From Alkalilimnicola ehrlichii (lineage in GTDB: Bacteria; Pseudomonadota; Gammaproteobacteria; Nitrococcales; AK92): DNA of 64,000 nt. Every line of letters starts with the position of its first letter. Position 1 is the first letter of the stretch. Shown here piece by piece: positions 44,280-52,982 of this stretch. Location: contig NZ_NFZV01000009.1 of the NCBI RefSeq assembly GCF_003399765.1, positions 1 through 64,000 of the forward strand, written 5' to 3'. The notes under the pieces were generated by a model. It saw nothing but the letters and a program-made list of their open reading frames with translations, searched no databases and was not told the DNA's origin. A program made the translations under genes and the position numbers.

Positions 44280-45520
44280 TTAGTCGATGCCGCAACCGAT
44301 GCGATCGGTGCTCACAACGAAGTTGTCCATATAGCGCTCCTGCTCGACCGGGCTGTGGGTATTCCAGAAGTTTTCTAAGAAAACGGCGTTGATGCCGTAA
44401 TTGCTATAGGAACCTACCCAGTTCAGATCGGCCCGGCTGGCTTCCAGCTCGTCATTGATCCACAGCTCGAAAATGCCGTTGGATTGGCCGGCGTCGTTCA
44501 ATCGTACGCGGGCCTCCACACAGTGCCATTGACCGAGGTGCTCGGGATCGAAAATCGGGGTGTTGCTATTGGTCGAGCCCAACCACTGTAGACGGGCGAA
44601 GTCGTTATACCGCTGAGTGATGATGTTACCCGCGTGATTGGTTCCGCTGGCCGGGTCAAGCTGGAGGTAGTTAGCGTGAGCGCCCGGATCGTCGCCGCTC
44701 CAAACGTGCGCGATCATCGCTTGGTGCCAGTTGGAATTCGTAAATACCGTAGCCCGGCTTAGCTTATCGGCGCCGCCGCTTGCCAGTCTTCCGGATGTTT
44801 TAGATAAACCCGCCAGTAGATCTCGCGGTAGTTTTGCGTACCTTCGTCGACGGGGCGGAACGACCCGCCGGGCGTGCGACCGAAGGCCAGTTTCAGGTTG
44901 CCGGCTTCGGCGGTGCCCAGTAGGTATTGCCCGACAATGCCGGTGGAGCCGTCGATACCGGCACCGTCGCGTCGGGGCATAGACGCTTCGAAGTACGCGC
45001 TCATGCGATCTTCTTCGAAGTCGTCGCACCAAATCCATTCCGGTTGCGGATTGTCGCATTCGTTAACCGGCGGGCCGTCGCTGCCAGCCGTCTCAGTCTC
45101 TGCCGGGGTTTTAGTGCCATCCGTTACGGTCGGCGCTGCCAGGTTGCCGTTGTTATCGATATGAGTCGAGAATGACGTACAGCTTTGCTCGCCGTCTTCG
45201 GTAATGCAAAAGCTGTATTCTCCGTCTTGCGGTATGTCCGACAAGGTGACCGAGCCGCCTTCGGCTACGCCGTTGGTAGACCACGAGCCGCCATCGGTCG
45301 ATTTGATTTCGTAGTGGGCGTCGGTTGCGCCGTTCCAGGAAAAGTGTAGGTCTACATTATCGCCGCGGATGGCTTGTAGATCGACTGCGGCCGGTACGGT
45401 TGCCGTGTTCGAGGCGAGGCTGCTCGGTGCACCGTCGCTGCCGCCGCATGCGGTCAGCGGTACCAAGAGCGCTGCTGCAAACGCTGTGGCAAAGAGCGGA
45501 CGTGAATAAGTCGTCGACAT
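44280..45520 (-). CDS. Secreted lipoprotein with lectin/polysaccharide-lyase-like fold, frameshifted
   Basis: About 413 residues when repaired. The N-terminus is a lipoprotein signal with lipobox 'LTAC' followed by a Ser/Gly linker and a fibronectin-like region ('VDLQAIRGDNVDLHFSWNGA'). The main domain starts at 'WIWCDDFEEDRMSAYFE' and contains 'YREIYWRVYLKHPEDWQ' and 'HLGQWHCVEARVRLNDAG', which look like a concanavalin-type (polysaccharide lyase or lectin) sheet. The frame breaks near 44766-44776 in GCGGCGGCG; one extra base gives 'DWQAGGADKLSRATVF'. No catalytic residues can be named, so it may bind rather than cleave glycans. Confidence 0.75.
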
Positions 45521-45803
45521 CGTATAGATCCCTTTTGCTCAGGTCCCATATCCGGGGACTGTCCTATCCAATAGGCCACCGCGGTGTAGCGGGGGCGGTG
45601 ACGTAGGCAAGGAGTCTGGCTTGCTTGAGCAGCGGGATTGTTGACGCTCTTCACGCGCCGGGACGAAGAAGCTCACAAAAAATAGGAATAAAAGTCGCTA
45701 CTTAGCGACAGGGTGGGGGCGTGTCACAGCTTGGGGACGTCACTGACGGGGGAGGGAACTTTCGCGAGTTTTGAATGTATGCCGCTTATTGCGCCGCAAC
45801 ATA
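45521..45803. other. Intergenic region upstream of the lipoprotein gene
   Basis: No gene recognised. It should carry the promoter of the minus-strand lipoprotein gene. A GCGCCGCAAC segment near 45791-45800 precedes the small-RNA promoter. Confidence 0.35.
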
Positions 45804-45832
45804 TTGCGCAGCGCAACAAGAGGCCTTATAAT
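45804..45832 (+). promoter_or_regulatory. Consensus-like sigma-70 promoter of the small RNA at 45837
   Basis: TTGCGC (45804-45809), a 17-base spacer and a perfect TATAAT (45827-45832). It is the best sigma-70-type promoter I found in the window. No reading frame starts within 160 bases downstream; a terminator follows 44 bases after the -10 box. Confidence 0.75.
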
Positions 45833-45836
45833 TAAG

Positions 45837-45902
45837 ACTCTCCTCCTTAAGATATCTCCTCCAAGATATCGATTTACCCGCTATCACTGGCGGGTTTTTT
45901 TT
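45837..45902 (+). ncRNA. Candidate anti-SD small RNA, about 66 nt (copy 1)
   Basis: Starts just after a consensus promoter and ends in a rho-independent terminator (ACCCGC 45876-45881 with GCGGGT 45890-45895, then about eight U). The 5' end holds ACUCUCCUCCU (45837-45847), single-stranded and complementary to the Shine-Dalgarno GGAGGAG. A second anti-SD core, UCCUCC, is displayed in the 8-base loop (45857-45864) of a GAUAUC/GAUAUC hairpin (45851-45870). Two anti-SD motifs, one in a loop, recall the 'cuckoo' RNAs of alphaproteobacteria. There is no start codon with reading frame inside. A second copy on the opposite strand at 39952-40016 shares the first 11 bases and layout. Confidence 0.75.
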
Positions 45903-46017
45903 ATTTCTTCGCGCTTTACGGAGTTATTGCCTTTTGCCGGCAGTAGGCTAGGCAATGCGTTTCGCTTCGCGTGCTCGGGGGCTACGTTTGCCTCTCCAAC
46001 GGCTTGGTATGCCAACG

Positions 46018-46043
46018 AAAAAGGCCGCCTAAGCGGCGGCCTT
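46018..46043 (-). terminator. Rho-independent terminator of the small acidic protein gene
   Basis: AAGGCCGCC (46021-46029) pairs with GGCGGCCTT (46035-46043); the minus strand continues into UUUUU (46022-46018). It lies 22 bases after the stop at 46066. Confidence 0.85.
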
Positions 46044-46065
46044 CTTGCTAGAAGATGAGGTTTGC

Positions 46066-46311
46066 TTACCAGTTGGAGTCCGTGTCACCCCACTGATCGT
46101 CTTCTTCGTCATCGTCGTCTTCTTCGCCCCAGGTACCACCTTGATCGGCGGCTTGATCGTCCCAGGTGCCGCCGCCTTGCTGAGCGGTGGTTTCGTGATC
46201 ATGGGTGCCGGCATCCTGTCCGAAACCGGCTTGTGCGTAACCGCCCAGGCCCAGAGCGACAACGGCAAATAGGCTCAGAAGAATATGACGAAGTTTGATG
46301 ATCGTGGTCAT
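46066..46311 (-). CDS. Small, highly acidic exported protein
   Basis: An 81-residue protein of unknown family. A signal peptide ('HILLSLFAVVALGLGGYAQA') is followed by about 50 residues rich in Gly, His and acidic residues, with tryptophan repeats ('GGTWDD', 'GGTWGEE', 'DDQWGD') and a run of Asp/Glu. The ATG at 46311 is behind AAGGAGG, a near-perfect ribosome site, and a strong terminator follows, so it is probably well expressed. The acidic tail could bind divalent cations. I cannot assign a function. Confidence 0.75.
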   Translation of the reverse strand: MTTIIKLRHILLSLFAVVALGLGGYAQAGFGQDAGTHDHETTAQQGGGTWDDQAADQGGTWGEEDDDDEEDDQWGDTDSNW

Positions 46312-46753
46312 ATGCAACCTCCTTAGTCGCAGATCTCAAGTGAGTCTATGTCAGACGCACCCGGCATAATGCAGTACCCGTGCCAATATCATTTTATATT
46401 TTATTTTCAGTGTCTTATGGTTTTTTCTGGTTGTTTTGGCATGCGTTGGCGTGTGCCAAAAAGACTCATGTGCCGCCAAGTGAGTCGGTTCGTCCAGGTC
46501 CGCTTTCCCTCGCTTCGCCTTACTTTTCTCACGGTCGATCTTTTCTCCCGCACCTTGGCTAGGTGGGCCTTGTCGGCAATGGCTGTAGCCAAGGCCCGAG
46601 GGGGTGGTGCCGATAGGCTGGAAAAGGCGGTAAGAGAGACATACGTCGTAGCCTGCATCGGGATACTTTTTGCCCGGCGCAGTAGCAGCGTGCCAGCTAC
46701 GGCCGGCACATATTACAACTGTACGGCTTAGCTGACAGATTGAGGTGAGAGGG
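46312..46753. other. Intergenic region with a hairpin, no recognised gene
   Basis: Short frames on both strands have no family resemblance. GGGCCTTG (46565-46572) pairs with CAAGGCCC (46590-46597), and GACTCA/TGAGTC lie near 46466-46489. The right part should contain the promoter of the barrel gene at 46754, and the left the promoter of the small acidic protein gene. Confidence 0.35.
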
Positions 46754-47233
46754 ATGAAGAAAGCGGTCACCAGTTTAGGATTGATTATAGGCCTCGCAAG
46801 CGGCGGTGCGTTCGCGCAACAGCTGGATGAGCGAGACTTCTATATAGGCGGCGGGATCAACGTTAACTCCCTGTCCGGTGCCGACGATTCAACCGGCTAT
46901 CAGTTATTTGCCGGTTATAAGATGCCCTGGCTCGATGTCGACCCGTTTAATGTGGCAGTTGAGTTAGGCTATCTGGACACGGGCGATTTCGACTTTGACG
47001 TTGGCGGCGACGAATCCTTCAGTGGGATTTGGGCTAACGCACTCGTGGGATACCCCGTTAGCCGTGATGTGCAGTTCTTCGGCCGAGCCGGGTTCGACTT
47101 TGGCGACGATGACGGTTTAATGTTCGGGGTCGGTGCCGGTTACGCGTTGACATCCCAGCTTGAGCTGCGCGGCGAGTATGTGGTTCGCGATAACACAAAC
47201 TCGGTGCAGGCGAACGTGGCATTTCACTTCTAA
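46754..47233 (+). CDS. OmpA/OmpW-like small outer-membrane beta-barrel
   Basis: A 159-residue barrel protein. The signal peptide is cleaved near 'GGAFAQQLDERDFYIGGG'. Strands such as 'TGYQLFAGYKMPWLDV', 'FNVAVELGYLDTGDF' and 'QLELRGEYVVRD' lead to the C-terminal 'NVAFHF' ending in Phe. It fits the 8-stranded OmpA-like (porin family, OMP_b-brl) group. The ATG at 46754 is preferred over a GTG three codons earlier because GAGGTG lies 6 bases upstream of it. A GGGCGC/GCGCCC hairpin follows the stop. Confidence 0.8.
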   Translation: MKKAVTSLGLIIGLASGGAFAQQLDERDFYIGGGINVNSLSGADDSTGYQLFAGYKMPWLDVDPFNVAVELGYLDTGDFDFDVGGDESFSGIWANALVGYPVSRDVQFFGRAGFDFGDDDGLMFGVGAGYALTSQLELRGEYVVRDNTNSVQANVAFHF

Positions 47234-47249
47234 GTTCGGATAATTGGCC

Positions 47250-47265
47250 GGGCGCTATGGCGCCC
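47250..47265 (+). terminator. Hairpin after the barrel gene
   Basis: GGGCGC (47250-47255) pairs with GCGCCC (47260-47265) around TATG, 16 bases after the stop. No U tract, so termination is uncertain. Confidence 0.45.
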
Positions 47266-47370
47266 GCGCCAACCACCCTGTTAAACCGTGTTCTCGAAAC
47301 GGCGTTTTACCCAGGCGCTATGGAATGGTCCAACGCCGCTGCGCGATAAGATATAGAAGAAGGGCCAGGC

Positions 47371-48300
47371 ATGTACATTGCTTTATCGTTCCTAGTGTTG
47401 TTGACCGGAGGCTTGTTAGGGCTCCGCGAGTGGTTGTTGCGGCACGAAGTGCCGCAACGGTATCGGGAGCCGTTCGATGGCGTCATGTACCCTGTCGGCA
47501 ACGCCGTTGTGGCTGTACGCGATTGCGAGTCGCCGCGCGCTACCGTTATAGGTATGCACGGATTTTGCGAAAACTTCTCTTACTTTACCGATCTATACAA
47601 CGACCCGGACGTGCAGCTTATCTTGGTCAATAGCGGCGATTATCATGTGCCGCTCGACCAACCGCATTATGTCGACGCTTCATGGGCTGAAACGCCCGAT
47701 GCGCCGGTAGGCAGCATCGAATACGACGCTGAAGTGCTTATTCAAGCCTTAGCGCATTTACCCAAGAGTCAACGAATTCGGGTTCACGGTCATTCACGGG
47801 GTGGAGCTGTGGTGTTGGAGGCGGCGAGCCGCCGGCCCGATCTGTTTGCCGATGTGGAGGCGATATTGGAAGCGCCGGTATTGCCGCAAGCGGCACCGAA
47901 GAAGGGGCTGCCGCCTGGAACATTTCTGCTTTTGCCGTTTTTCGTTCCGTTGTGGCGCAAGCAGCCTATCTCGGCTCGTAACCGAGCGCTGTGGGGGCCG
48001 GTGGATACGCCGCGCAAACGGGCTCAGATCGAAAGCCTCCCGTTCAATCCCAAACGTACCCGCACCCTGTCGACTAATCTTCGATTGATCGGCGAGTGGA
48101 TGCGGCAGCGCGATTATGGGATTTATCAACATCTCCAGCGCGGTGTCATTCTGATCCCCGAAAAAGATAAAGTACTCAGCCGCTATCTCATGCAAAAAAG
48201 CGCCGAGCAGGCGCCTTTTTTGGAGCTAAGGGAAGTGCCGGGCTGTAGCCACTTCGTAACCTTGGACCAGCCGGAAGCGATTCCTCCACTTCCCGAGTAA
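47371..48300 (+). CDS. Alpha/beta hydrolase with N-terminal membrane segment
   Basis: A 309-residue hydrolase. A single helix at the N-terminus ('MYIALSFLVLLTGGLLGL') anchors it or acts as a signal. 'TVIGMHGFCENFSYF' forms the oxyanion region, the nucleophile is Ser in 'VHGHSRGGAVVLE', and 'VPGCSHFVTLDQP' supplies the His. The substrate is unknown; lysophospholipase or esterase activity is possible. The last residues ('EAIPPLPE') look unusual for the family, but I see no clear frame break. The MATE gene begins 104 bases later. Confidence 0.78.
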   Translation: MYIALSFLVLLTGGLLGLREWLLRHEVPQRYREPFDGVMYPVGNAVVAVRDCESPRATVIGMHGFCENFSYFTDLYNDPDVQLILVNSGDYHVPLDQPHYVDASWAETPDAPVGSIEYDAEVLIQALAHLPKSQRIRVHGHSRGGAVVLEAASRRPDLFADVEAILEAPVLPQAAPKKGLPPGTFLLLPFFVPLWRKQPISARNRALWGPVDTPRKRAQIESLPFNPKRTRTLSTNLRLIGEWMRQRDYGIYQHLQRGVILIPEKDKVLSRYLMQKSAEQAPFLELREVPGCSHFVTLDQPEAIPPLPE

Positions 48301-48404
48301 GGCAAAGCTTTGGAAAGGCCGCGAATTAACGGGTAGAGGGCGGCCATTCTTTCTCAATATAGCAATGCTACAATGTTCGGCTCTTTTGTAGCCGCGAGCC
48401 TTCG

Positions 48405-49754
48405 ATGACGACGGACGATCTTGTACGCGACGGACTCGGCAGATCACTGTTTCGGATGACCTGGCCGATGATTTTCGGCGTCCTGTCGCTAATGACGGTA
48501 CACCTGGTCGATAGTGCGTTCGTCGGGCAGCTGGGTGTGGACCCGCTGGCGGCTTTGGGTTTTACCCTTCCGGTTATGCAGCTCATGATCGGCATGCAAG
48601 TTGGGATCGGTATCGCAACCACCGCCCTGATTTCGCGTGCTTTAGGAGCCGGAGATAGCGTGCGCGCGCAGAGGTTGGGCGGGCTGGTTATCGCGGTCGG
48701 TTTGGGCGCGGCTTTTCTATTGTGCGGGATACTGTGGTTTTCTCGTGCTCCGTTACTGAGCCTGTTGGGTATTGACTCGGCTTTGATGCCCTTGATTGAC
48801 CAGTACTGGGTTCCTTGGCTAGCCAGTGCCTGGATGGGGGCGGCACTATACTACGCGTATAGTATCTGTCGTGCTCACGGCGATACGCGCTTGCCAGGGC
48901 TGATGATGGTCGTGACCAGTTTCATTAATCTGGCGCTCGATCCGCTTTTTATCTTTACCTTCGGTTGGGGCTTGCCAGGAGCTGCGTTGGCGACGCTGGT
49001 CGCCTTCGGTACCGGTGCGGCGGTCGTGTATTGGCGCGTATGGCATCGCGGCTGGGTTCGCTTCGATATGCACAGCCTGCCGATAGACCGTGCCGTTGGG
49101 CAACTCTCCGGCATCGCGGGGCCGGCAATGCTAAGCCAACTCATGCCGCCCATCGCCGCGATGACGGCAACTGCATTGGTGGCTGGGTTCGGCGCGACCG
49201 CCGTTGCCGCGTGGGCTTTGGGTACCCGGCTGGAGTATTTTTCCATCGTCGTCGTCTTGGCGCTGACCATGTCGTTACCGCCGATGGTCGGCCGTTTCCT
49301 CGGGGCCGGGCAGTTGGATCACGTGCGTGCGTTGGTTCGCCTAGCGGTAGGCTTCGTGTTGGGGTGGCAGTTGGCGGTCGCCGTTCTCTGGCTTGTATTA
49401 AGCGGGGTTCTGAGCCATTTACTGACTCAGGACTTATCGGTGGCGGCGATCCTACAGGATTACCTGGTTCGAGTGCCGTTAAGTTACGGCGGGCTAGGCG
49501 TCTGTATGATTATGGTATCCGTCTGTAACGCGTTAGGCATGCCTTTGCGGGCGATGCTTATTTCGTCGTTACGCTTGTTCGCGTGGTATTTGCCCGCGCT
49601 TTGGCTAGGCGCCTATGTGGCCGGCCTTTCGGGGCTTTTTACCGGGGCTTTGGTGGGGAACTTGCTGGCCGGTACTGCCGCCTGGCTGTTGTACCGGCGC
49701 GCGCTTGAATATCAAGTGGCCGTGGCCGGGACCGAAGTCGCCCGCCCGCGGTAA
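48405..49754 (+). CDS. MATE-family multidrug/antibiotic exporter
   Basis: A 449-residue inner-membrane protein with twelve helices in two homologous halves. 'RMTWPMIFGVLSLMTVHLVD' and 'GLGRSLFRMTW' start the first half and 'GIAGPAMLSQLMPPIAAMTA' the second; these are MATE landmarks. It exports cationic compounds in exchange for Na+ or H+. The drug spectrum is unknown. Its 3' end overlaps the converging methyltransferase gene by 43 bases. Confidence 0.93.
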   Translation: MTTDDLVRDGLGRSLFRMTWPMIFGVLSLMTVHLVDSAFVGQLGVDPLAALGFTLPVMQLMIGMQVGIGIATTALISRALGAGDSVRAQRLGGLVIAVGLGAAFLLCGILWFSRAPLLSLLGIDSALMPLIDQYWVPWLASAWMGAALYYAYSICRAHGDTRLPGLMMVVTSFINLALDPLFIFTFGWGLPGAALATLVAFGTGAAVVYWRVWHRGWVRFDMHSLPIDRAVGQLSGIAGPAMLSQLMPPIAAMTATALVAGFGATAVAAWALGTRLEYFSIVVVLALTMSLPPMVGRFLGAGQLDHVRALVRLAVGFVLGWQLAVAVLWLVLSGVLSHLLTQDLSVAAILQDYLVRVPLSYGGLGVCMIMVSVCNALGMPLRAMLISSLRLFAWYLPALWLGAYVAGLSGLFTGALVGNLLAGTAAWLLYRRALEYQVAVAGTEVARPR

Positions 49755-50416
49755 AGGTTGACTTCCCGGAATTCGTCAAACTCATCCAGGTCGGGCCAGG
49801 TGCGACTGCGACGACGGTCAATCCACGCGTAATTCGGCGCGCTGAAGTCTTTAACGCGAGAGTCGGCAATGAGAACTTCCGGCGCTTTTTGTAGGAAGCG
49901 CGACAGCCATCCTAGATTGGCGGCATCGTATAAGACATCTGCGACCACAATCAGATCAATCGGTGCCGTGACGTGCGCAAAGTCCGAGCAAAGGGTCAGT
50001 TGCACCTTATTCAGAGCGGCATTATGAGCGGTGGCGTTTAATGCATCGGGGTCGAGGTCGCACGCCGTGACCTGAGCTGCTCCGGCGAGTGCCGCCGCAA
50101 TTGCTACCACACCCGAACCGCAGCCAAAATCGAGGACGTGGCGACCATTGACCCAGCCCGGATGGTCTAGCAGATAGCGGGCAAGGACTTGGCCGCTAGC
50201 CCAGCAAAAGGACCAGTAAGCCGGATAATCCATGATGCGACGGGTTTGTTCCGGCGTTAGCTCGGCGCTGGAATAGTCGCAATTTAGCAGATAAAGCGCG
50301 ATTTCAGGGACATCCGGTAGGCGGCAGGCCTCTGCTCGGGCGTTGGGGATGGCGCTTTGGAGAGAGCGGGTGAGTTCGCGGTTAATCGTATCGTTGTAGG
50401 TGTTGTGCACGGCCAT
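49712..50416 (-). CDS. SAM-dependent methyltransferase, lysine-methyltransferase-like
   Basis: A 234-residue class I methyltransferase. The SAM site is 'HVLDFGCGSGVVAIAAALAG' and motif II/post-I 'VTACDLDPDALNATAHNA'. 'DLIVVADVLYDAANLGWL' resembles the ETF-beta-lysine methyltransferase and nicotinamide-methyltransferase-like group, and the N-terminal 'YPAYWSFCWASGQVLARYLL' is also typical of them. The protein substrate is unknown. It converges with the MATE gene. Confidence 0.85.
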   Translation of the reverse strand: MAVHNTYNDTINRELTRSLQSAIPNARAEACRLPDVPEIALYLLNCDYSSAELTPEQTRRIMDYPAYWSFCWASGQVLARYLLDHPGWVNGRHVLDFGCGSGVVAIAAALAGAAQVTACDLDPDALNATAHNAALNKVQLTLCSDFAHVTAPIDLIVVADVLYDAANLGWLSRFLQKAPEVLIADSRVKDFSAPNYAWIDRRRSRTWPDLDEFDEFREVNLYRGRATSVPATAT

Positions 50417-50886
50417 TCATGGAATAAAGGAATTATCGGTGTTTCCAGCGATCTAGCGTGAGCCTTCATGCCATAGTATCGGCTACGTTTTTCTCTGATG
50501 GCATTGGGTGACCTGCTGAGTACGCCGATCAACGTGTGACGAGGTAAATTGCCGCGCTAGTGTAACGAACGATGTGTGTCAAAGGAAGGCAGAGCTGTCT
50601 CCTGATGGAGACACTTGTTCGGCCTGTACGGCAGCGCCATCACTATGGTCAGTATGTATGACGCCGGTAAGGCGAGATTGTTCATGGCCTTTGTTTTACA
50701 AAGAGCCATTTCCCGCATCCTGTTAAGGCGGTATACCCGATACGTCGTATGCCGATCAAGCTCGTAGGTGCTTAATCGGCTGAGCGTCGCGCGGGCGGTG
50801 TATCGTGGAGCAGCGAACTGTAAAAGGTCCGGCAGGGGCTTTTCGGTACTCCGCTAATATCCCTTATGGACAAGGAGGTCCAAAAC
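50417..50886. other. Intergenic region with one short hairpin
   Basis: No gene recognised. TGTCTCC (50596-50602) pairs perfectly with GGAGACA (50607-50613); the trailing bases are CTTGTTC, so it is at best a weak terminator. AAGGAGGT at about 50872-50879 is a very strong ribosome site for the next gene. Confidence 0.35.
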
Positions 50887-51999
50887 ATGGCCAAGATCAG
50901 CTGCAGGGTCATAGCGGAATCGAATAGCTTGCATCTTCAGCAGATATACACGGGTTTGCTTATGTTGCACCGGGCAGGTGTGATTTCGCTGAGCCAGACC
51001 GTTCGAAAACGGCCGAAGAAAAAAGTTAGCGGCATGAGCGGGCCTGCCGGATTAAGCCTCATCGTCAATGACCGTATTCGTATCCTCTACGATACTTTTG
51101 ATGGCTGGGAAATTCACGACAAAGCCGCGTTGGAGGCCGCCGACTATTGCTTTAAGCGGAGCTATTGTCCGCAACGGGCAGCCCGGTTGGAGACGGCCGA
51201 ACGCAGAATTTATCCGCTTGGTTTGAACTACGAGGTTTATCCGTCTGGGCCGGACCCGTTCGGCGTACATCGAGCGCTGAAGCTGGAGGCGCTGGGGGAT
51301 AAATTACCGCAGACGGTACAATCCCTTAGTCTATTGGGGCGGCGGCGGCAGATCTCCAGCGTCGAAAATCTGTGCGGTGTGCCGGATAACGAGGCATCGC
51401 CAAAGGCCTTGTTTATGGTGCGCGCTTGGAACCCGGACGGTAACAGGCGGCTGTCGCCAGCACTGCGTGAGGAAAGGCGCTACATAAACGAGATGCGGGG
51501 GCGTTGTATCGCGTTACTGCGAAGCGAACTAGGCCCCCGTTTCTATGGCGGGTTTATCCATGATCCATATGCGCGCGAGCATTACCCGGACCTGCTGCTG
51601 CCAAGTGCCGATGTGGGTGCAAAAGGGCGTTATCTACAGCTGTTAAGGGACTATCCCATTTGTATCGCGAGCACCGGCCTACATGGATCGATCGGTTGGA
51701 AGTTTGGCGAATATGTGGCTCTGTCTAAAGCGATTGTCTCCGAGCCATTAAACTATCAGGTGCCTGGGGAGCTAAGCGCCGGTCGTCACTATCTAAGCTT
51801 CGAGACCCCGGAGCAGTGCGTCGAGCGCGTCGTTGAGTTGATGGAAAATCAGGCTCGGCGCCACCGCATGATGGCGAACAACTTTCACTATTATCACACC
51901 TATCTGCGCCCGGATGCTTTAGTCATGCATACCTTAACCACAGCGCTATGCGAAGAAGAACACCGCCGAGGCAGCCGAGCGCTGGCTCTGTCCGCTTAG
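50887..51999 (+). CDS. Glycosyltransferase-like protein of unknown specificity
   Basis: A 370-residue protein. I take the ATG at 50887 (AAGGAGGT 7 bases upstream) rather than the ATG at 50866. The C-terminal half looks like a GT-B family donor site: 'YPICIASTGLHGSIGWKFGEYVALSKAIVSEPL' covers residues about 255-290, then 'YLSFETPEQCVERVVELM', as in glycosyl transferase group 1 proteins of capsule or LPS clusters. Yet no other polysaccharide genes are nearby. It is flanked by long gaps, so it is an isolated unit. The acceptor and donor are unknown. Confidence 0.6.
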   Translation: MAKISCRVIAESNSLHLQQIYTGLLMLHRAGVISLSQTVRKRPKKKVSGMSGPAGLSLIVNDRIRILYDTFDGWEIHDKAALEAADYCFKRSYCPQRAARLETAERRIYPLGLNYEVYPSGPDPFGVHRALKLEALGDKLPQTVQSLSLLGRRRQISSVENLCGVPDNEASPKALFMVRAWNPDGNRRLSPALREERRYINEMRGRCIALLRSELGPRFYGGFIHDPYAREHYPDLLLPSADVGAKGRYLQLLRDYPICIASTGLHGSIGWKFGEYVALSKAIVSEPLNYQVPGELSAGRHYLSFETPEQCVERVVELMENQARRHRMMANNFHYYHTYLRPDALVMHTLTTALCEEEHRRGSRALALSA

Positions 52000-52193
52000 C
52001 TTGTACCCGCGCACGATCGAGCGCGGAGGTGTGGCGCCGTCCCTAGAGTAACCACTATCTGCCTTACCCCGGCGCGTGGTGGCTTACCGAATTGGCCCGA
52101 AACTCAAGCCCTATCCGAATGCCTCTTGAAGACCGCCTGCGTATTGTCGGATAGTGAAACGCTCTATCAATATTAAGCGTGATGCGGGGTCTA

Positions 52194-52625
52194 ATGGATA
52201 AGCTTGACGTATTGGTTCGAGTCGAGTTCGCGGTTGAGCCAGGTGACTCGTTAAGTAAAGTGTGGAAATCGCTCAACGGCGTCGAGATCGAGCAGTGGTT
52301 TAATCTGCCGGCTTTGGCATTGGCGCCGGATAACATGCTTGAATTGAACGTGGACGATGAATCAAGAGCGCTCTGTATCGACCACTTGCAGTGGCTAGAG
52401 GTATCGGAGCAACTACAGGTGCGGGCAGTCCCGGCCGATGAGTTTGCGGTCGTTGCCCGTCAGCAAGGCTTAGCAGCGTGGCGGCCTTGGGTCCGCAGGC
52501 GCGCCGTTGCCGAGTTTCTAGAACGCTGCCGCCAGTCCGGTTGGCATCTAAGCGGAGAAGCCACGCCGCCGGCAGCGCGGCCGGCTTCGCCACCGCTTGG
52601 AGAGCGTAAAGAACCTACCTTGTAA
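52194..52625 (+). CDS. Hypothetical protein
   Basis: A 143-residue cytoplasmic protein that I do not recognise. It has no signal peptide or membrane segment. The N-terminal half is strand-rich ('LDVLVRVEFAVEPGDSLSKV'), the C-terminal half helical ('RRRAVAEFLERCRQSGWHL'), ending in a Pro/Ala-rich tail. The start could be GTG 52179 or ATG 52194; neither has a strong ribosome site. Codon use resembles neighbouring genes. Confidence 0.5.
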   Translation: MDKLDVLVRVEFAVEPGDSLSKVWKSLNGVEIEQWFNLPALALAPDNMLELNVDDESRALCIDHLQWLEVSEQLQVRAVPADEFAVVARQQGLAAWRPWVRRRAVAEFLERCRQSGWHLSGEATPPAARPASPPLGERKEPTL

Positions 52626-52982
52626 ACGCTTCCTGTCTACTGGCAAGAGAGGCGACGATCGATACAGGGGCAGCTTGCCGTTTTTTTCAAGGCACTTTGG
52701 CTGTTTCGAACTATTCTCAGTAGCAAGTCTTTCGCGGTGTGCGGGGCGGCAATGACGCATGGAAGCGGCCGTGCCCGCGCCTGGCCTTTGCTAGCAGAGC
52801 TAAGTTGCAAAATGGGGGTGGCCGTAGCTGCTTTACCCGCTCACCGGCACATTATCGTCAGGCGTACGCGATGGATCTCATAGCTTTTGCGAGCTTAGAG
52901 GCGGTGATGAATCCTATCGGCGTGTGCCTATTTTTCTGGAAGAAGACGGAAGGTAACCCGGTTGCAAAACAAGGAATACTGA
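52626..52982. other. Intergenic region upstream of the AraC regulator
   Basis: No gene recognised. An 84-codon frame across it has no ribosome site or family resemblance. AAGGA at 52970-52974 is the ribosome site for the AraC gene. Confidence 0.35.

Noticed and set aside
44759-45059. Independent start of the C-terminal lipoprotein half as a separate gene
   Set aside because: The upstream part of that frame is the shadow of the first half; one added base fuses both halves into a single continuous domain.
45781-45902. The 45.8-kb segment as an attenuator of a downstream gene
   Set aside because: No gene on the plus strand follows before 46754, and the region between contains a minus-strand gene.
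46351-46770. 139-codon minus-strand frame in the gap before the barrel gene
   Set aside because: No ribosome site, no recognisable domain, and it overlaps the start of the well-supported barrel gene.
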